Origin: Gemmatimonadota bacterium
GTDB taxonomy: Bacteria > Gemmatimonadota > Gemmatimonadetes > Gemmatimonadales > GWC2-71-9
Direction of reading: 5' to 3'
NCBI GenBank assembly: GCA_020350425.1
Contig: CP070716.1
Span: forward strand, 1,350,995-1,413,004
Length of the DNA stretch: 62,010 nt
Positions within the stretch are counted from its first letter, which is position 1, and every line of letters starts with the position of its first letter. Below, one piece after another: positions 59,034 through 62,010 of this stretch. The translations under genes and the position numbers were made by a program. The notes under the pieces were generated by a model that ran no database searches, was not told where the DNA came from, and was given only the letters and a program-made list of their open reading frames with translations.

Positions 59034-59867
59034 ATGCTCCTCGGCATGCTGCAACGGCTCGGGTCGGTAGGGCTGGTGCTGGCCTCGTTCCTGCCCGGCA
59101 GACTGCCGGCGCAGGCTCCCGCCGACGCCGAGGTCGTGCTCGCCACGACCACGTCGGTACGTGACGCCGGATTGCTCCAGGCGATCCTCCCGCCGTTCGA
59201 GCGCGCGAGCGGGTACCGGATCAAGGTGATCGCGGTCGGCAGCGGCCAGGCCATGGAGCTGGGACGGCGGGGCGAGGCCGACATTCTCATCGTGCATGCC
59301 CCCGAAGAGGAGCGCGAGTTCTTGCGAGCCGGGTTCGGCGTTGAGCGAGACGCGTTCATGCGGAACGCGTTCGTCATCGTGGGACCGGCCGCCGATCCCG
59401 CGCGCGCGAGGGGATCGAATCTCACCGCGGCCCTGCGCTCGATCGCGGCGGGCGATGCGCTGTTCGTGTCGCGGGCCGACCGCTCCGGCACGCACCTCAA
59501 GGAAGCGGCACTGTGGCGGCTCGTGGGCGTGGAGCCCGACCGTTCGTGGCACCGCGAGTCGGGACAGGGGATGAGCGCCACCCTCCAGATCGCCAACGAG
59601 CTGCAGGCCTACACCCTCACCGACATCGGAACGCTGCTGAGTCACGAGTACCCGCTGGATCTCGAGGTCCTGGTGGAGGGCGACTCGCTGTTGGCGAACC
59701 CCTACCACGTGGTGCTCGCCAGTCCGCAGCGGTTTCCCTGGCTCAACTCTGCTGGCGCCCGTGCGCTGCGGGACTATCTCGTGTCTGTCGACACCCAGCG
59801 CGCCATTGGCGCGTTCGGCCGAGAGCGCTTCGGGCGGGCGCTGTTCGAGCCGGCAATGGAGTTCTGA
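59034..59867 (+). CDS. TupA-like tungstate/molybdate-binding protein
   Basis: 277 aa with a signal peptide (GSVGLVLASFLPGRLPAQA); the start could be the second Met. ATTTSVRDAGLLQAILPPFE is the oxyanion-binding TupA signature. VIAVGSGQAMELGRRGEADILIVHAP, SRADRSGTHLKEAALW and YTLTDIGTLL follow. It is the periplasmic receptor of a TupABC ABC importer, but no permease or ATPase is adjacent here. Confidence 0.9.
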   Translation: MLLGMLQRLGSVGLVLASFLPGRLPAQAPADAEVVLATTTSVRDAGLLQAILPPFERASGYRIKVIAVGSGQAMELGRRGEADILIVHAPEEEREFLRAGFGVERDAFMRNAFVIVGPAADPARARGSNLTAALRSIAAGDALFVSRADRSGTHLKEAALWRLVGVEPDRSWHRESGQGMSATLQIANELQAYTLTDIGTLLSHEYPLDLEVLVEGDSLLANPYHVVLASPQRFPWLNSAGARALRDYLVSVDTQRAIGAFGRERFGRALFEPAMEF

Positions 59868-59948
59868 GGGACAAGAACGGTCACCAATGGCGCAGCCGTT
59901 CGGCCGCCTGAAACGTTGTACAGGTGACACCGACCTCCGGAGGCCGTG

Positions 59949-60479
59949 ATGCGCATGAGCCTCTTGTTCCTCCTCCTGACCCCGCCGGCCGTTGCGGTCG
60001 GCCTGCTCAAGTACCGCAGCGACTACCGGCGATACGGCAAGACGACGGTGCTGGGTGTGATTCTCCTGCTCGCCGCGTGGTTCATGCCGATGTGCGTGGT
60101 GGGCTACGCCTACCGGTGGGTCTTCCCGCCCGAGACTACGATGCAGCACGTGGGGTGGGGGATCTTCGTGCTCGCGCTCGTGTTCTGCGTGATCCCGCTG
60201 CACCGGTTCCGGCGTGGGATGTGGATCGGTAGGAACGTCGGTAAACTCGTCACCGACGGCGTGTATCGCTACAGCCGCAACCCGCAGTACGTCGGCGCCG
60301 CACTGATGCCTCTCGGATACGCGCTGACCGGCTGGTCCATCTGGGCGTGGGTGGGGGTCGCGGCCATGTGGCTCACGATCCACCTCACCGCGCTGGTGGA
60401 GGAGGAGCACCTCGAGCGCACGTTCGGCGACGAATACCGGCACTACAAGGAGTCCACGCCGCGGTATCTGTTCGTGTGA
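59949..60479 (+). CDS. Isoprenylcysteine methyltransferase-like membrane protein
   Basis: 176 aa from the ATG at 59949 (GGAGG 6-7 bases ahead; an adjacent GTG at 59946 is possible). Four or five hydrophobic segments. The SAM-binding C-terminus LVTDGVYRYSRNPQYVGA ... VEEEHLERTFGDEYRHYKESTPRYL is the ICMT/PEMT signature. A bacterial ICMT homologue; substrate is probably a lipid or thiol rather than a prenylated protein. Confidence 0.88.
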   Translation: MRMSLLFLLLTPPAVAVGLLKYRSDYRRYGKTTVLGVILLLAAWFMPMCVVGYAYRWVFPPETTMQHVGWGIFVLALVFCVIPLHRFRRGMWIGRNVGKLVTDGVYRYSRNPQYVGAALMPLGYALTGWSIWAWVGVAAMWLTIHLTALVEEEHLERTFGDEYRHYKESTPRYLFV

Positions 60480-60555
60480 GGCCTTGCTCGACTCACACGG
60501 CCGTCGGGGTGCACGACGTACCGCGCTCACCCCATTCCGCCTATCTTCTTACCCC

Positions 60556-62010
60556 ATGCCCGGTCTCCACCTCCTCGTGGCCCAGACGAGCCCCCGCAAG
60601 GGGGAGTACGCCGAGAATCTGCGGCAGGTGGGGGCGGTGCTCGGGCAGGCGGCGGCGATGGACGACCAGCCCGGGCTGATCGTGTTCCCCGAGACCGCCC
60701 TCACCGGCTACTTCCTCGAGGGGGGCGTACGGGAGCTCGCCGTCACCGCGGGGACGCTGTTCCGTGACCTCACGGCACAGCACTCCCTCTCGGGAGCCGC
60801 CCCCGTCGACGTGGCGATCGGGTTCTACGAGGAGTTCCGCAATCGCTACTACAACTCGGCATTGTACGCGTCGTTGGGGGGACCAGAGCCGGGTATCCGC
60901 CACGTGCACCGAAAGGTGTTCCTGCCCACCTACGGCCTGTTCGACGAGGAGCGATTCGTGGATCGCGGCCATTCGGTCCACGCGTTCGACACGGTCTTCG
61001 GCAGGATGGCCCTCGCGATCTGCGAGGATGCCTGGCACTCGATCGTGCCGATGTTGGCGGCGCTCGACGGCGCCCAGCTGCTGATCGTCCCGAGTGCGTC
61101 GCCGGCCCGCGGTGTGGCGCCCGACGGCGAGCGCGGGGACGATCCGGAGAGCCGCCCGGCCAGCGTGCGGCGCTGGGAAATCCTCGCCCGCCAGATCGCC
61201 AACGAGCACGGGATCTACGTCGTCTTCGCCCAGCTCGGTGGGTTCGAGGGGGGCAAAGGCCTCCAGGGAAGCTCCCTCGTCGTCGGGCCGCAGGGCAACG
61301 TGCTGGTGCGCGGGCCCCTGTTCGATGAGGCACTGGTCTCCGCCCGGCTAGAGTACGACGAGATCACGCGGGCGCGGTCGGAGCAGCCGCTGCTCGCCGA
61401 CCTGGAGCTCCAGTTGCTCAACCTTCTCAACGCGACCGAGTCGCCCCCTCCCGACTTGGAGTACGACCCCGAGGACGAAGGCCCGCATCCTGCGAGGCCC
61501 GCCAAGCCCGCCAAGCACGCGGTGCACGTCGAGGCGCGCTCCGGTGATCCGATGACCATCGATCCCGTTCTCACGGAGCGTTGGCTGGTGAGCTTCCTGC
61601 GAGACGAGGTGGTGCGTCGTCGCGGGTTCGAGAAGGGAATCGTGGGGTTGTCGGGGGGCGTCGACAGCTCGGTCGCGGCCGCCCTCGCCGCGCGCGCGTT
61701 GGGCAAGGAGAACGTGATCGGCGTGCGCATGCCATATCGCACGTCGAGCGCCGAGAGCCTGGAGCATGCGGAGCTCGTGGCGCGGGAACTCGGGATCGAG
61801 TTGTCGACGGTGGAGATCACGGGAGCCGTGGACGGGTACGTGGACGCCGCCGACCCGGACGCCGATCCTTCCCGCCGCGGCAACGTGATGGCGCGGATGC
61901 GGATGATCACGCTGTTCGACCTCTCGGCGAAGCACCGGGCGCTCCCGCTGGGCACGGGAAACAAGACCGAGCGACTGCTCGGGTACTTCACCTGGCACGC
62001 CGACGATGCG
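60556..62010 (+). CDS. nadE: Glutamine-dependent NAD+ synthase (partial, 3' end outside window)
   Basis: 485 codons visible from the ATG at 60556 to the window edge, with no stop. The nitrilase-type glutaminase domain has triad Glu46 (PETALTGY), Lys120 (HRKVFLPTYG) and Cys156 (ICEDAWH). A short linker (EYDPEDEGPHPARP) leads into the synthetase domain with the pyrophosphatase loop SGGVDSS at 366-372 and the LPLGTGNKTERLLGYFTWHADDA stretch at the end. It makes NAD+ from deamido-NAD+, glutamine and ATP. Confidence 0.97.
   Translation, partial: MPGLHLLVAQTSPRKGEYAENLRQVGAVLGQAAAMDDQPGLIVFPETALTGYFLEGGVRELAVTAGTLFRDLTAQHSLSGAAPVDVAIGFYEEFRNRYYNSALYASLGGPEPGIRHVHRKVFLPTYGLFDEERFVDRGHSVHAFDTVFGRMALAICEDAWHSIVPMLAALDGAQLLIVPSASPARGVAPDGERGDDPESRPASVRRWEILARQIANEHGIYVVFAQLGGFEGGKGLQGSSLVVGPQGNVLVRGPLFDEALVSARLEYDEITRARSEQPLLADLELQLLNLLNATESPPPDLEYDPEDEGPHPARPAKPAKHAVHVEARSGDPMTIDPVLTERWLVSFLRDEVVRRRGFEKGIVGLSGGVDSSVAAALAARALGKENVIGVRMPYRTSSAESLEHAELVARELGIELSTVEITGAVDGYVDAADPDADPSRRGNVMARMRMITLFDLSAKHRALPLGTGNKTERLLGYFTWHADDA

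Noticed and set aside
1-62010. tRNA, rRNA, IS elements, phage attachment sites or CRISPR arrays
   Set aside because: I looked through intergenic gaps and saw no clover-leaf, transposase gene, flanking repeats or array.

Overview
This window is a 62 kb piece of a high-GC bacterial chromosome. It most resembles a Gemmatimonadota (Gemmatimonadetes) genome or a close relative. That is an inference from content and style: many secreted M28, M14 and S9 peptidases, an OmpA protein with thrombospondin type 3 repeats, a GRGGMG-type Ser/Thr kinase with a short membrane domain, an ImuB-DnaE2 mutasome, frequent GTG/TTG starts and ATGA/GTGA/TGATG gene overlaps. I saw no rRNA, tRNA, IS element, phage or CRISPR array. 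The window looks like ordinary, densely packed chromosome with about 57 genes. The first gene (E1 beta) and the last gene (NAD+ synthase) run off the ends.

Layout. 1-5.6 kb: 2-oxo acid dehydrogenase E1 beta (partial), Ser/Thr kinase, a small conserved-looking protein, and Lon protease behind a near-consensus sigma-54 promoter. 5.6-8.2 kb: TetR and TrmB regulators and an unknown helical protein that probably starts at CTG. 8.3-18.3 kb: secreted M28 peptidase, propeller-like exported protein, aconitase-family enzyme with the swivel domain first, DUF4015 glycoside hydrolase-like protein, M14 carboxypeptidase, OmpA/TSP3. 18.3-24.5 kb: chemoreceptor, then a likely operon of a small UGA-containing selenoprotein (Rdx/SelW-like), 6-phosphofructokinase and an SF2 helicase. 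24.5-30.5 kb: TetR, PAS-Fis regulator, outer-membrane barrel, lipoprotein, IspH, DUF6498 membrane protein. 30.5-36.8 kb: a leftward mutagenesis operon with zinc ribbon, radical SAM, ImuB, DUF6504 and DnaE2. 37-41.3 kb: phosphate block (Na/Pi cotransporter, PhoU-like, DUF47, PiT) ending against an ATPase-less histidine-kinase-like membrane protein. 41.3-49.2 kb: DUF402, small exported/membrane proteins, LapA, S9 peptidase, two DAACS symporters flanking DUF2784, acyl-CoA dehydrogenase. 49.5-62 kb: FabL-like reductase, RsbRD-like protein, alpha/beta hydrolase, Nudix hydrolase, DtxR-type regulator, hydroxyacyl-CoA dehydrogenase, nucleoside hydrolase, SnoaL-like lipoprotein, ferritin, pyrophosphatase, DUF72, membrane-tethered response regulator, orphan TupA, ICMT-like protein, NAD+ synthase.

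The strongest observation is the 77-codon gene at 20615-20848. It has an in-frame TGA in a C-x-x-U motif, a strong ribosome-binding site, and a seven-GC-pair hairpin with a GGUCU loop 14 nt after the UGA. The protein on both sides of the UGA reads as an Rdx-family selenoprotein, which ordinary gene calling would lose. Other points of interest are the ImuB-DnaE2 operon without an adjacent ImuA but with radical SAM and zinc-ribbon genes, the membrane-anchored response regulator, the ATPase-less kinase beside the phosphate genes, and the CTG-started unknown gene.
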